NCBI GenBank assembly: GCA_963170055.1
Contig: CAUJGJ010000371.1
Coordinates: 3,228,511 to 3,292,510 of the forward strand
Reading direction: 5' to 3'
Source of the DNA: Halisarca cf. caerulea
Taxonomy: Eukaryota > Porifera > Demospongiae > Chondrillida > Halisarcidae
Length of the DNA: 64,000 nt
Below are positions 15,801 through 30,800 of the stretch, piece by piece. The position numbers were made by a program, and so were the translations under genes. The notes below the pieces were generated by a model. That model had not been told where the DNA came from. It made no database searches and saw only the letters and a list, made by a program, of their open reading frames with translations. Numbering within the stretch: the stretch's first letter is position 1; each line of letters begins with the position of its first letter.

Positions 15801-18800
15801 TGAACCTTGTTCGTTTATGACAATTTTGGGCGCATTCACTTCCACTGATGCTTCTGTTGTAAGCTTCGACAGTTTTCCGGATCCTTTTAAATGTCCGATC
15901 ATCCCATGCTCCTTGTACTTCTTAACTACAGTACAAATTGTCTTCTTCAGAGCAATATTCTCTTTACCTCTAAGCCCATACACAATGTCTCCATACAAGT
16001 ATTTCGACTCCAAAAGGTTAAACGATCCGTTGTTTCCAGTACGTGTTCAAAGACATTCTCTAGTGGTCTTTCTTGTTCTCAGATTCACCACCAAAGGACT
16101 ACGAAGTACATTTTAAAGGGCCACTGACAAGAAAAAAAAATTTTGGCGAAAATCAATAAATACCCCCAATAAATAACTTTGGGAGCTTTTAAATTTGCAA
16201 CAAATGTTGCGAAGTGAGCAAAAATAGCCCACTTCCAGTTTCGACTGCAAAACCGACAGTCATATTTGCTAAGACGTCACAAGGTGAACGTTTAGTACAG
16301 CTAGTATAGGGAATTTGCAGCAATTTTCCAAATAATTTGCAAATGAATTGAGGTAGGAACCTATTGAGCTCACTAGTGAAGCCATGATCAACAGTGCACT
16401 GCTGGGAGGTTTCAATAGGGATACTAGGTGAAGTATTCGTGCTTGGTACACTCTCAAGTATTCCCGAATGAAGATTAACCTGGTCAAGTAAAGCCAAATA
16501 GCTGTAAAAACCGAAATATACTTACCAATACTTCTGCATTAGGTAATGTGCACATCACTATGGTCACTTTTCAACATTTGCTGCCCTTTATGAAGGAATA
16601 TGTGTACTACCAAGTAATACATTCTATGTCAGTTATTCCATTTCATGCAATTACGTATACATGCTTACTAATTGCTCCTTCTGCTCTTTGGGGTCATATT
16701 GCTCACATTTATGCTAGCCAGCAACCTGAAGGACCCATTTTGCAGTTCATGCTATTTAGCAGAACCCTGTTCCACCGATACCTATTGCAAAAAACGCTAG
16801 AACAACAGACATTTCTTGTATCTCCCTTTCTAAGACTGTCATTAATCAATACCGAAGACAGCTCTTCAAAGTGTGCGCGGAACTGCATCTTCCACGTGCA
16901 CACTAGTGATAAATGGACACAAGTCACATTGTGAACGAGCGTGTTGCATATTTGAACAATTTGCAAAAAAACTTCATATACACAGCAAAAAATTCACAGA
17001 TGACACAGTAAAGTTTCCAGTTAGATCCCTTTCAGTCCCTTAGTAGTAATCTGCAGCGTCCAACGTTCGTTTTCAGACAGCGATTCGGCAATCGATGATG
17101 GAAGTTCGAACTGGCAACGCTCCATTCGTAGGCCGTCTGCGGAGCCCTTGTGCTATCCTTACTGACAAAAATCATACTTTCACCGATTCTACCATCAAAA
17201 AGAGTCAAACAACATCTTTCGTCTGAGGAATGGGCTGAGAAAATTTTCGTTTTTCCCATACTGAAGAATGGGATTGGGTTACTTCCATTCACCTTGTGAC
17301 GTCATGAGTAACCTGCACTTTGAAATCATCAACCCACGCATTTAATTGAAAATGGCTGATTTTGCGTACTAAATCTTCCATTTATTCCCATTTAAATGCA
17401 AATTTGCAAGTAAAATTATAGCATAAGGTATTTTTCACATATAAACCATCGATTAAGTGAATAAAACTTTTTCATGTCAGTGGCTCTTTAACAACGCACT
17501 GCCTTGTATACTATTTACCTAAAGCTCAATTTAAAGTCTTTGCTAACAGTTTACATCTCTCAGTCAGCATTTGTCATCTCTCGGTTAGCTCTTTACCATT
17601 CACTGTTAATATTTAACATTTCTCTATTAGCGGTATTGTCACGAATGATTCTCATTTTGCACAATTGTATATTGTCATTTCATGTTACCTTTTTTTGAGG
17701 TCCATACTGTACTAGGATGCTTTTTGCCCACCCACCATAGAAAATCTCTAAATGAAGGCCTACTCAAGGTACACTCACAGTAGTTAATGGCATACTTCAC
17801 ACAAGTACGTCAAATGATTTGCAACATTACAGCTCTTCTACATGTGTGCAGCAGCGGAGTACAGTGAATTATGAGAATCACCATGAACTACCTTGAGTAT
17901 CAATATACCTAGATACCTAATCTGGATTTATACAATAAATGTAATCTTTTCTACTAACACTTTGGATTCATAACAAGCCATGTGCCCATAAAACAAAATA
18001 CATAAACACACGTGCACTTGTACTGTCTTACAGAAGTTCCTCCTTCATTGCTTTTACCATGTCTTTCTACTAAGCTTTGAGTATATTGCTCAATCAACAG
18101 GGCTCCGCTAACAAAAATTTTCTTCATTCGCATAGGAGAGGTTAAATCTTTAGGCATAACTGATGGCATCTAGATATATACAGAGTGCAGAGAAGCATAA
18201 AATATATTATATAGCAACCATAAGAACACAGAACCATAATTAGTGTTGCGGTAACGGTAATTAGTAATTGTAATTAATTGTAATTAGGTATACAGTTGCT
18301 GGTAATGGTAATGTAATTGTAATGGAGTTGTTTCAGTCTCAAAGTAGTTGTAAAGGTATTCTTTTGCTACCTTGAATCACATTAAACAATTACCATGCAA
18401 CTACTGTGATATATATTTTTATATGTACCTGTGAATATATTTCTCCTCCTAAAGAGGTAGATTTTGGTTAGTTTGAGGCTACTCTGTGTGCTACAATAAA
18501 AACAGTGACTTGTTGAAATGACTAAATGACGTCGTTCTTTAAGCACTGATATGAAATCTTGGTAAGGAGTACTAACTTTCACACACATCCAGGAACAAAT
18601 TTGCAATTAGTAATTGTAATGGCAAGTGTGGAAAAGTAGTTGTAATGGTAATTGAGTGCTCTAGCAAAGATCTGTAGTGGTAATGGTAATTGGAGTGTTA
18701 TCAATACAGTAATTGCAATGGTAGTTGATATCAATATCCCTGTAATGGCCACAACACTGACCATAATCTACTGCACCACATAGATACAGTATTGATTAAA

Positions 18801-21800
18801 GATAGGTATATAGCCATGCTACACGCGTGTGACACAAGCGTAAAATACTACTCATGCGAGTAGAATTATTACTCATGCGAGTAAAAATGGCAACGTGTTA
18901 ATAAGCTGGTATTTTCAACGTATAATTGTAGTACATTAAGTGTTATTTCGGAGAGCAAATTGATGGTTGATTGTAAGAACGAAGTCATGGATACCACCTT
19001 GGGATCAACTCGTAGCGAATATCCCTATGCCCCCCCCCCAATTGCATAGAAGATAGTTCATCTTTTCCCAGCTGCTTGTCAAAGTAACGGTCTATTTTCG
19101 GAAATTAGCCACTTCGATGCTATCTTGTAATCTTGCAGGTAAGAATGTGCATGTATCGTGAATGCCTATAGTCCCTCCTTAGATTTTTTGTAGTTGCTGT
19201 CGCTACGTATCTCCTCTTTGTTGTGTTATCATGACATAAGTGCCTACGGATTGTCTGTAGCCCCAGTCGATTGTAGCGTACCGGTGCAGTTTTCTTTGTT
19301 TTAGCCTCCCCAGCTTGGGTCTGCTGCTTACGCATGGCTGTTAGGTCGCACGTTCTAATGTTGATCTGGAGTTCAATGTATAAGATCAAGCACAGTACCG
19401 CGATAGCATCATGCATTAGGCTTCATGACTATCTGCGATCTCCACGCCTAACCCGATGCCTTGCTTCATGTTTATTTGGTTTGTTTTATCGGTATCTTTA
19501 TATTTCAGCCACTTCTTCACTAGTTTGCTCGCTTTTCGAGGCATTTTTAAAGGTGTTAACTTGTGTGTATTTTTTTACTCGCACAAATACATGCGAACCA
19601 TCTGCGTGTCACACGCGAGTTGCTGGTTACCTATCTTTAATCAGTAAAGTAATATCAGGCCAGTAGGCAGAAATTTGATAGGGGGTGTGTTCTTTTTCCT
19701 GATGTGGGCATATATATTTGAAGTATGTATTGATGTAATGTATAGACTACATAGATACTTGACATACATTATGTACAGGGGTGTAGCCAGCAAGTTTTCC
19801 AAGGGTTTCAGGAAAACCCCTTTGGACAAATCCTCAAATCACAAAACTTGCTTGCACTTTTGGAAATTTTGCAGAGTAGCAAACTTGCATTTGGTTTACT
19901 GTTTGGATTATATGGCTGAAGCCGCTTTTAGTCATACTTTAGCTCCTAAAAACACTTAGTTGCTTTTATCAAAGGTTTTAATTCCTTGTTTCAAGCGCTG
20001 CACTTTCTAAAATCACATTGCGCGACGGGTGGCCATTTTATCAAAGTAGTCATATTACGTCACAAGGTTATCATTGCTAATTAGGCTGTGACCCGTGTAC
20101 AAGGCAATGACAGTAGATAATGCACAACATAAGCTTGGCATGGCGACTATCTAGATAGTTTATTTCAGTTTTCATATATCACCAATAGTTTCTAGAGGCT
20201 AAATACTGGCACCTGTTCACATTGCACATTCAACTAGAGCAGCTACATGTTTCGACTATGATTTGCCAAACTTTCGAAACACCAATCCTATTTTAAAATT
20301 TACATGCCCCGATCTGTTGATACTCTAGTAGTTACACAATATCAACATGGAAACCCGTGCAGGTTGCACAGGTCATTTCAAAAGTGTGTTCTTGCTACAG
20401 TTTACGAACATTGTTTCAAACTGAAAGCATATACAACCTTTTGGTTTACTTTGAGTTATAAGATAGAGGATCATGCCAATTAGGTTATGGAAACAAAATA
20501 TAGAAGTACTTTTTCTACAAAAAATCTCTGCTTCCTAGAAGAGGGGGGCTCAAAACTCCCCAAACGATCCCTGCCTATGGGTTTAAATATATATCTGTGA
20601 CTAAACAATGCATTACTTGAACATTTAAATGTGTAGGACAAAGGGTCACCATTGAGCAACTTGTACAAGTAAAGTTTTAGTGATGACTATATATTTAAAT
20701 GAAACCTAAATTAGGCTTTCAGTGGGGTAGGAAAATACTGCGCATTATTATGTGGGTAAATATGTACATTTCTGGCAACTTAATTACCACATTTGTCACT
20801 TTAGTGATAATTATCTTATTAAAAGATAAACTTAAGACTATGCACTGTTGAGAAGTTCAGTTTGTTTGTCTTTTTCTCATTATACTTTCTGATTGATCCT
20901 CATTTTTCAGGGGGCCTGGCCCTTCCTACTGATTTATTGGGGGGGGCACTGGCCCCCTGATCCCCCTTGTTCCTACTCTACTGGCTTTTACTCATCTCAA
21001 TTAATGTCCCCCCTGTTCCTACTCCACTGGCTTTTACTCATCTCAATTAATGTCCCCCCTGTTCCTACTCCACTGGCTTTTACTCATCTCAATTAATGTC
21101 CCCCCCTGTTCCTACTCCACTGGCTTTTACTCATCTCAATTAATGCCCCCCCTGTTCCTACTCCACTGGCTTTTACTCATCTCAATGTCTCTATTGGTTA
21201 CATACTGGACGATACCACACAAACAAATAAATCTGATACCCAAAACATTATGCAGAACAGTACACAATCAACAATAACCCATAGATGTTTTATACAAAGT
21301 ATGTTTAATATCACTCAATAGGTTTGGATTTTCTGGACTAATTCTGTGATGGAGGTGTGAATCGCTAAACCTTCGGCTTCCGTTCCCATTGTATAACTAT
21401 CTTTTACTGCTGGACATACAAAGGCGTAGCCTGAGGATGTTGTAACTGTTCATTTCCCACCTATTTCTCCCACGCTGCAAACAGGGAAATGGCTGATCCT
21501 TTCCTATCAGAATCATTTTGCAATTACCTTCAATCCTGGTCCATTTCTTATCTGATACAGCCGCTTATGACCACCTCCACTCAACGATCAGCTAATATGG
21601 CCACCTACAGCCAGCTGTTCATTGACCAGAATGTCTCTACGCCACCATTTGATGGTGATCAAAATGCTTCCATCTACCTGTTTACTGATCCGAACGCCTT
21701 CAGCCAACTGTCTGCTGATCTAACCGCCTCCATCCAGCCATTTACTGACATGAACGCCTCCATCCAACCATCTGCTGATGATAACTCCTAACTGATGGTT

Positions 21801-24800
21801 GGGTGGACGTGTTCAGGTCGCAAGTGGCCGTATCAGCTAAGGTATGGACCAAAAACTCATCTGGATTGAAGGCAATCGTGAAGTCTGATAGGAAAGGATC
21901 AGCCATCTCCGTTCACAGTGTGGTAGAACAATAAAAGAAGGTGGAAAAATGAACTGCGCTATCTGAAAGGAATAAACACCTTATGAATTCTTAATGAGGT
22001 GGGTCAGTGAATTATACACTCAGCCACATCAAAGGATACACCCACGCATCATGGTACAACCAAGTGCATCCATTTCTACTGTTGCTCTAGAGTCTAAAGT
22101 CTAAAGACTCTAGAGGGGTAGAATTCCTTGAAAACCTAGGACTTTGAGTACACTGACTAATAGCAATGGTTCACCTGATTCTATTTAGTAGTACTATACA
22201 CTACGTACTGGCAGTAGCCACTAACTTTTTAGTTGGAACCATTCAGACGTTACCATACTTTCTTTTAAAATCTGTCCCACAAAAGTTTCATCAACACTTC
22301 TGTAAGTGTTTGAATGATTCTAATAGATGACAAAATTGTCTGCTCATGTTTTGCATCTCAGTGTTTGTGACCAGCCCTAGACTAATGCTATGTCCCAGTG
22401 GCCTGTACTGCCAAAAACAACTCCACTGTTGCTAACAGAGACTCTAGTGCTCATCACAAGTAGACAATCACACAGTGTCATTGGCACACTGAAACGACTA
22501 CTTTTAGCACCGAGCGAGTGGGCATTTTGAAATTGTATGTATACATACATTACCTATGTACCTCTAAAGTTTCAATGCACACAGAAAAGTAATGGTCTCC
22601 ACTTCTGAGTTATTGATTTGATGAAATTGAGTGAATTTGTCATATGACAATGTTTTAGGGAAAATATGGTCAGACTGTGATCACAGATCTACTTTGCATG
22701 CTGAAGTGGTCTGTCCTAATTACTATCACTACTTCCATGATAATACCGTAGATATCAGCAAAAGGGTTGTAGTTGTGCTTTGACCATACTATAAAAAGCA
22801 CCATCACGGTGGCAAAAAATTCTCACAGTAAGAAGAGAGGACTTCAACGCGTAAAGATGCGACTATTCTAAAATTCTGTTCCTGACTTGTAAAAAGCTCC
22901 AACTAAAGCTAGGGTAGATAGAAATGTACTAACCACGATAATCTGAGACAAAACATCGCTGTTTTGCCAATGTGCTATAAGGCCTTTTCTGGGAATTCCA
23001 CCCTTCATCAGTAGCACTGGGCAGAGCAGTAACGGATTGTCCTTGGATGCTTTTTATAGTATGGTCAAAGCACAACTACAACCCTTTTGCTGATATTTTA
23101 GACCTGCTAACAAACCAGTACTTGGCGTTAGTCTAGACTAATGCCAAGTACTGGTTTGTGAAGTTTGGTGATTGTGCGTTTGGTGAAGATGTCTGTTTAA
23201 TACCATCTAGCGGTTTCGGATTTTCCTTGACCAATCCCGTGATGGGAGGTTTCCAAGGACAATCCGTTACTGCTCTGCCCAGTGCTACTGATGAAGGGTG
23301 GAATTCCCAGAAAAGGCCTTATAGCACATTGGCAAAACAGCGATGTTTCGTCTCTGGTTAAAGTGGTTATTACATTTCTATAATACCGTAGAGACTGGTT
23401 GTTAAGCGCTTGTGCCTATGACTGTAAGCAGAAAGGAATTGTGCACCTAAAAGCAGTATACACTTAACAAATTGGAGAGCATATATTGACACCTCCAGCA
23501 TTAGTTTATAGCACCTCTGCAGCAAGAGAACAGCGAAATAGCCATAGTGGGTCGATGAAGATGCTGTTTTTCTTCATGAAAGTCTTAATTGTGTTCTAGA
23601 TCTGGGAACTGGGACTTTCGAGAGAATTTGACTCTTTTAGATGCTTTACTGCTCTAGCTCTGCAAAACTAGAGCTTTCATATTCAGATCTTTTGCGAGCA
23701 GTACTTAGCCTAGTAAGTTTAGTTATCGGATGATCACCGTCCTTATTCACTGAAGCATCAATGTTAAGCTTGAGGAGATGCTCTGACTATGGCAAAGTTC
23801 AATGTTGATTGAAGGTTGTTACTGTGTTTATAGCTCCTTTACAGCTGATGCAAGTACCCATGGTATATGTGCCTAATAATTATTATGCTAGGACGACAAG
23901 ACAATATGTGCTTAAGTAATAGTGTGCACTTATCAACCAGTCTCTACGGTATTACACTTTCTTCAAAGTAGTACAAACCATGGACAATCCAAACACCCAA
24001 CAGCCTGATTCACATAATTAGATACTGTACAATCTTGGTAAATTTCTTTTTCCCAAATCAACAAGTCAATTCCTAAATAATTCACACTTCATTTGGAGGG
24101 AGGCAGGAAGAATACCGTGTGCTCGGAAATTTTCGCGGACGCAACACTTGAGGATTTTCGAGGTACTAAATTATTCGCGGATGCAGAATTTCAAATTCAC
24201 GGATCTTAGATTGCATTTTATATAAGCTCAACAATATGTAATCCTATATAAATTATGCACTGAAAAATGGCTGCCCTGTTTGTTAGCGTGGTTGTTAGTC
24301 CGTGGAACGGTTATCAATACAAGTGCAAATTGTTACAGTTGATCTTCTCCAGCTGCCTTACAGATTTTAGTCAGATATGGAGCATCTGATGGAGGTGAAG
24401 AATACTTGATCGACATAACGGACGAGAAAATGAACGGTATAATATACGAAATGTTCGACACTCCTGCTTCTTTGTTCTTTGCTAAGACTCCTGTGCATAG
24501 CGCGGAACATAAAGGGTCGCATAGGATTTTCGCGGATTTAATTTTTTGCGGATGCCGTGCAGTACCGCGAAAACCGTGAAAGTTTAGTACCGCGAAAATT
24601 TCCGAGCGTACGGTAGTTGCCCCTTTACAGTACAGATCACAAAAAATTGGCATTCGTTTCAGTATTCTATCTTTACAGGTATCTGAGCATCTGCCAGGTT
24701 ATGGCAAGTCTCTTAGGGTGAGCCTTTGAACACTTAGTCCACTTGTGTACAATGTGTGCACATATGGTAGCCTTTTTTGCTCAAATTCCAGTACCACCCT

Positions 24801-27800
24801 TCCGTACTTGAAGGAAAAGAAGTTATCTGACATGTACGTACAAACATTTCTTAAATTAGGAATTATCAGAGAATACAGATACAAAGCAATCTACTTCATT
24901 CAGCCAAATCTTTGCCAAAGCCAGTTTCAAGCAAAGGAGGGTAATATCACAATGCAACCTTCTTTGTGTATATTATGGCATTAATACAATATGAGTAGTG
25001 GAACTACAGTAAGTGCTAAATGTATAAGTACACAAATTCAGTACACATACATACATATGTACAGAATACACAGTTGTCACAAAGTCCATACTTTAAATAT
25101 CAGCTTTGCTGCCTCCAAGTATTTGCCTGCCTTTCTGTACACAGCAATAGCACTAAACAACCTATTTTTACTCAGAAGAGAAGATGCATATTCTGTTAAC
25201 AAACTCGGAACATTTGCTAAGTTGCTCTTTTCTGCAAGGTGCAAGGCTTCATCCCACTAAGATGAGAAAAAGATATATCCGAATTACCTTCGAAGTTCAT
25301 GCTACACAAAAAATTGTTTAAATACATACATGATTGAGAGATATGCACACTTCCACAGCTCTATCAACTCTGCCAGCTCGTATAAAAGCACTTGAAGCTT
25401 CTGGGCACATTCCAAATGAAGCAAACTTTTCAGCAATATTCTGGGAGATTACAGAAGACTACAAACATAAAAGAATCTTAAACGATAATATACAGTACAG
25501 TGCATAAAAAAATGACGATATTATCACTTTTCCAGATAGAATTTGATAGAATTTTGCAGAGATTTCTCGGTTATTACTTCAGTATTTCGCAATAGACAAA
25601 ATAATTATCATCAGATACGAAGGCAAGAACTCCTCACGATATGATGGAAAACTATTCTACGAACTGTCTTCGAGAGTTCGACGGATCAACGGCTCAGAAG
25701 ATCGCGGCGTTTCGTCGTTTGCCTTCATCCACTCCTCGATTATTGTCATTGCTTCCGCAGTAAGCTTGAAACGTCGTCCTGATCCTTCCAACCTCTTGAG
25801 TGTCCCATGCGCATTGTACTTGCAGACTACGTTCCAAATAGTCTGCTTGGAAACGTCAAATCCTGCCAGACGCAGAATATGTGATAGCTGTCCAAAAGAG
25901 ACCTTGTGCTGATAGTAAAATTGAATTATGCGCTGCTTCACGAAATAGCTAATTCTCATTCTTTGCACCATAGAGTATAGAGTATCTATGTTTGCACGAA
26001 TCGCTTATACAATAATACTCGAGTACTCAATGTTGCGCAAGTATTGATCGTAAGTGGCTAGAGTTTAACGTTATCGGTTATCGGTAAAGCGCTATCGGTT
26101 CGCGCTTGACGCATAAACAGTCAGCGGTAAAGAGCAAGCGGATAAACGTTGGGATAACGACAATAACGGTTTACAGTTTTCGGCTGTCGTCAATTTTTTA
26201 TGCACTGCACTGTACACATGCAATACTTACAATACATTTACAGCTTAGTGCTCTTTACAGTCACACTACACACAAAGATATGAATTGCTCCAAAATATGT
26301 AACAGATAAATTATGTTATCACTGTTCTATCAACCTATTGTACAACAAGGAAATACAAAATTCTGCAAAGTATATTGCACTACCCCTTGCATGACTTACC
26401 TCGAGCAATGGGTGGCACTCTGGCAAACCTTCAGACAGCTTTAGCATTCTTTCGAAATCCTCCAAAATATACAGACAATCCAACAATCTGCTACTATTTT
26501 GACCTTGACTGTAATATGTTAGAGCATTTTGGTATTTTTGCCTCTCATAGTAATAGTCCCCTATTGCATTCCATGCACTACTCAATTGAGTGTCATCTCC
26601 TAAAAAATTATGACATTAGTGTCACAGCACAGAACTTGATGCCCCCCTCAATGTGCATCTTACCAGCACCACCTCCAGTTTTCAGTAACTGCACAACACG
26701 AAACCAATCACCCAACTTCATCCTTAAATCCACAGCAAGATCCCTTAACAAAATAAAAACAAAAACTCATGATTCACAATCCAGCAAAACCAATTACCCA
26801 AACTTTATTCGCAAAACTAGATGCATGCAAAGCATAGTACTTGCAAGATGGCCGGTGTCACGGGGAATTCTACCCCCCCCCCCCCCATTTTTAGTCCCCT
26901 GGTTAAAATATACTAGCCTAAGGATGCTTTGTGCCCCAGGGTAAAGTATCCTAGGAAATTCAACCCCCTTTCGGACAAACTATCCCCTACCCTTAAGGTA
27001 GCCAAATATAGCAGTCAAAGGTAACTATATTGTTAAAATTAATGCTAAAACAACAGGCAATGTATATTGGAAGTGAAAATAAGAATCAATACACTATGAA
27101 ACATAAATATAATACTACATGTAAGCAAGATAATAAAATACTATTCCTTGTTTCTGGTGACTGATTGTCTTTTTGTTGTTCCTGTACCTCATTGGGCATG
27201 CAGTACCCTAGTATTGCTGTATGTCAATAATTTGATCGGGTGATTGAGTCAATAGTTGGAAGATTATACAAAAAATGAAAATGACAGTACCATAGGGATA
27301 TGTATTTTCATGTGAGATAAATTTTCACTATATTCACAGTTCGTTCCCGATCTGCAAACATTTGTACTCGAACCCTGCATCGGTGGGCTTCATAGTCATT
27401 ATGTTGTTGTTGTTTTCGAGTTCTTAAACTACCATTATGGCACTATTGTGCCGGTCAAAAGTCATACGGTGAAACCTCTATTATAGGACACCTCTGAAAT
27501 ACAGAAACCTCCTTATATATGACACCACTGCTCTGTCCTATTTGAAGTCCTTCACATTGACATATGTATACTTGAAGCCTCTGAAACTGGGACACCTCCA
27601 TATTACAGGACAGCTTACTGTGGTCCCAATGGTGTCCTTATTATAGAGGTTTTACTGTAGTTCCCAATTCTACTGGTACTCCTTCTGCTGATATCCCACC
27701 ATGGCCATTTGGCAAACGAACATCTAAGTCTTGTCAGTAGACTCCAGGACGTATGGTCAACTAACTAACGAGCAGCAAGCACATGCTGGCAAATCGTCTA

Positions 27801-30800
27801 CAGCACGTTCTTCCACGTGTCTACTGACACCCTACAGGTACAGGCGAGTAGCTAGAGTATTAATATAGTGGCCATTTTTGCGTGTAAGGCAAGCCATGAA
27901 ATTTAGACTCCGCAATCTTTTTTTATATAAGGCAATCTACAGGATTTCCCAAAAATAAATATGGTATTAATTGTACACTACATGAAAATGGCAGCCAATA
28001 TCAGCAAGAAAGAGGAGTCACAGAAACGACAGATTTATAAGTAGGAAGTCAAAAATATCTTAAACCTATCGTGAATTGCACTCTTATTGCTAACAAAAGT
28101 CGTTTTTTGCTTCGTCTTTTCAGTTTAGGCGCTTCATACACGTTCGCACTTTGCAGTGTTCATATACCTATAGCGCTTGTTTTGTGAAGAGCAGGAATTA
28201 ATAAAAGCAAGCACCAACTTGTTTATCGTATTCAAGCTGTTGCTCTCTCCAGGCAGAAAGTGGAGAATACATTCTAGAACTATGATTAGATTATTTTAGC
28301 ATTTTTATCAGCCATTAAGTGGTAACTGAATTTTAGCGCTTTGGTGTAGTTGTGTTATCTGGCTTCATTCTCCATGTTGTCTTGGTCTTCCGTGGGATTT
28401 TACCTGGATCTCACCTAAAATGTTCCTTTTGCTATCCATTAGGCTTTATTTACCCGAATTGGTTGAAATAGCAAAGTAGAAGCTTGAGTCCTAAGAATGC
28501 AGATAATATCCGACGCATACTATTCTGGGAAAGATCATTTGCAGATAAGTCTAAGACTTTGCGTTTGCAAAGTATTACTAGAGCTGTAAACCTTAGGACC
28601 TTATGTGATATCTCTTTCCCTTTGTGAAGATTGGGTATCTTGAAAAAAGTGAAAAAGAATCAATATTATCGGCGAGCAGCGCGATTTGTACAGCTGAAGA
28701 AATCGTTATCGCTTTTGGGTAAATTTGAATCCAAAATTTATTGTAACGAATTTATGGTACAATTCAATGGTTGTTGCAAAGGTTGGATACATTGTTTCGC
28801 TGGTAGCTTCTTATTTCGCTGATTTAAAGAAACATTTTACTTTTGTTCCTAGCCCCCATTTTCTCCAATTACGTAAGTGGTCACTTTCTTTTAGAGGGCA
28901 GTGTATATAGGCAAAATACGTACGAATTGAAAAATACAAAACAGAAAAAAAATCAAAATGTTAAAAATCAATACTATAATGGCTACAGTGCCAGTCAATG
29001 GTCTTTACATCATGCATGTCATATACATTAGAATGGTGTCTTCTTCGTTCATGTGTTTATAATTTTTGGAAAGTGTGAGTATTTGCCCTGAACAGTAGTG
29101 ACTGGTATGACAACCACTGTTCTGATATACATCTTCAATGTTTGCCGGTAGGGGGGTTATTTTCTCAATGCATGGGGGTTGATTCTTGCTGGTTCAAACT
29201 AACCAGGGGAATAGTTTAAACTAACCAGGGGATACTTTAAACTGTGATACCGGTGTTAAATTTGAAATTAAAGGGAAGTCAAAGGATATATCAGAGGAAG
29301 GTACCACACAAGGCCAGGCAAAAATGAAGGCTGCATAATTCTATCGGGGGGGGGGGGGGGGGAACCTTTCTACCTATAGAGGGGAAAATCACACCCAGGA
29401 TTCCCCCTAAATAATACCCTGCTAAATTTTGGTATTTGCATACTTTGTTGGGAGCACACATATTCGGAAGAGACAGAAATCCAGTTTTATGAAGGAATAG
29501 AGATTAAGAGTACTGTATATGTTGGCACTTTGAACATTGAAAATCTTGCTTCTTGCAACAGAGTACTACAGAATCCGTATGTCTGGACAAAATGTCCGAA
29601 CACTTTTCAAGTTATTTGGACATTCAGGGATTTTATACGAAAATGACCAATGACCAACCATTATTTTGTGCACTGTAAGGGGTACTTAGTCCTAGACAAG
29701 CAAAACTGAAGACTTATGTCCACCAAGTTGAAGGCAAATATCATTGTCTTCTAGAAAGGATGACACAAGTACATAGTGTGTACAAAATGCACAGATCACA
29801 TACATATTGTACATAACTACAATTACTACCTTTGGGCAATATATATATGAAGGAAAACTCAAAATGAAACGCTTAAAAACTCATTATCCTTGCCATACAG
29901 TACATGAAAGATGACTAAATCTCAAAGAGACACCAAATCACAGGTAATACCAAACCTACCCAATAGCAGTTTCAAAGATGTGGACCATGGAAAGGTTTCA
30001 CAGTATGTACATACCTTCTATCCAGCTCCAAATATATTCTTTCAGCATCTTCGAATCTGTTTAAAAAAGCAGCTACTTCAGCCTTTTGTTTGACTTCTGA
30101 CTAAGAAGTGAAGCACATAAAAATCAACCATGTACACAATGCATTCACACCAACAAAAACCTTCATACATACGTCCATTTTCCGTAATTTCTTTACAAAT
30201 TGTAGACCAGCATAGTCAGAACATTTCACAAATGCCTTTTCAGCTACAGAGAGATCCAGCTGACTTAAAGCTGACTCGCACACAGGTTTCCTGATAATAC
30301 AATTTTGTAAGAAATAAAACCTCTTCATGTAGTTACAAATACATAGCTTCAAAGTGCAGCTCAATGATGAAAAACATCAGTGAAAATACCTACTGAATAA
30401 ATTTACACAAATATCCCTCACTACAAAATATACCCATAGAACTGCGGACATTAAGCAAATTCAATTATAGCAGTACTGTGCTTGAATAAACCTGACAGTA
30501 AGTACTATACTTCTCATGTATACATGTATGGATACATACCCAATACTCACTATACTACTATTAACCCCTACTGCACCACAATGTCGTCTTACTATTACAA
30601 TATAATAGAATTTACCAAAATTGTTTGCCCTGACAAAAATATAGAATTTCAGACAAAAATTAGAATACATGACAAAACTTTAGAAAGTACAGTGGAACCT
30701 TGTAAATTGCACATATTGCGGTCACCATTGGGGAAAAACTTTTTGGCTGTTATAGACAGGTGGCTGCTTTAATGAGGTAGAATACCATACATTACTGCTG

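Noticed and set aside
26375..26944. A 189-codon + strand frame
   Set aside because: It is the antisense shadow of WDR35 exons 21 and 22 and their short intron.
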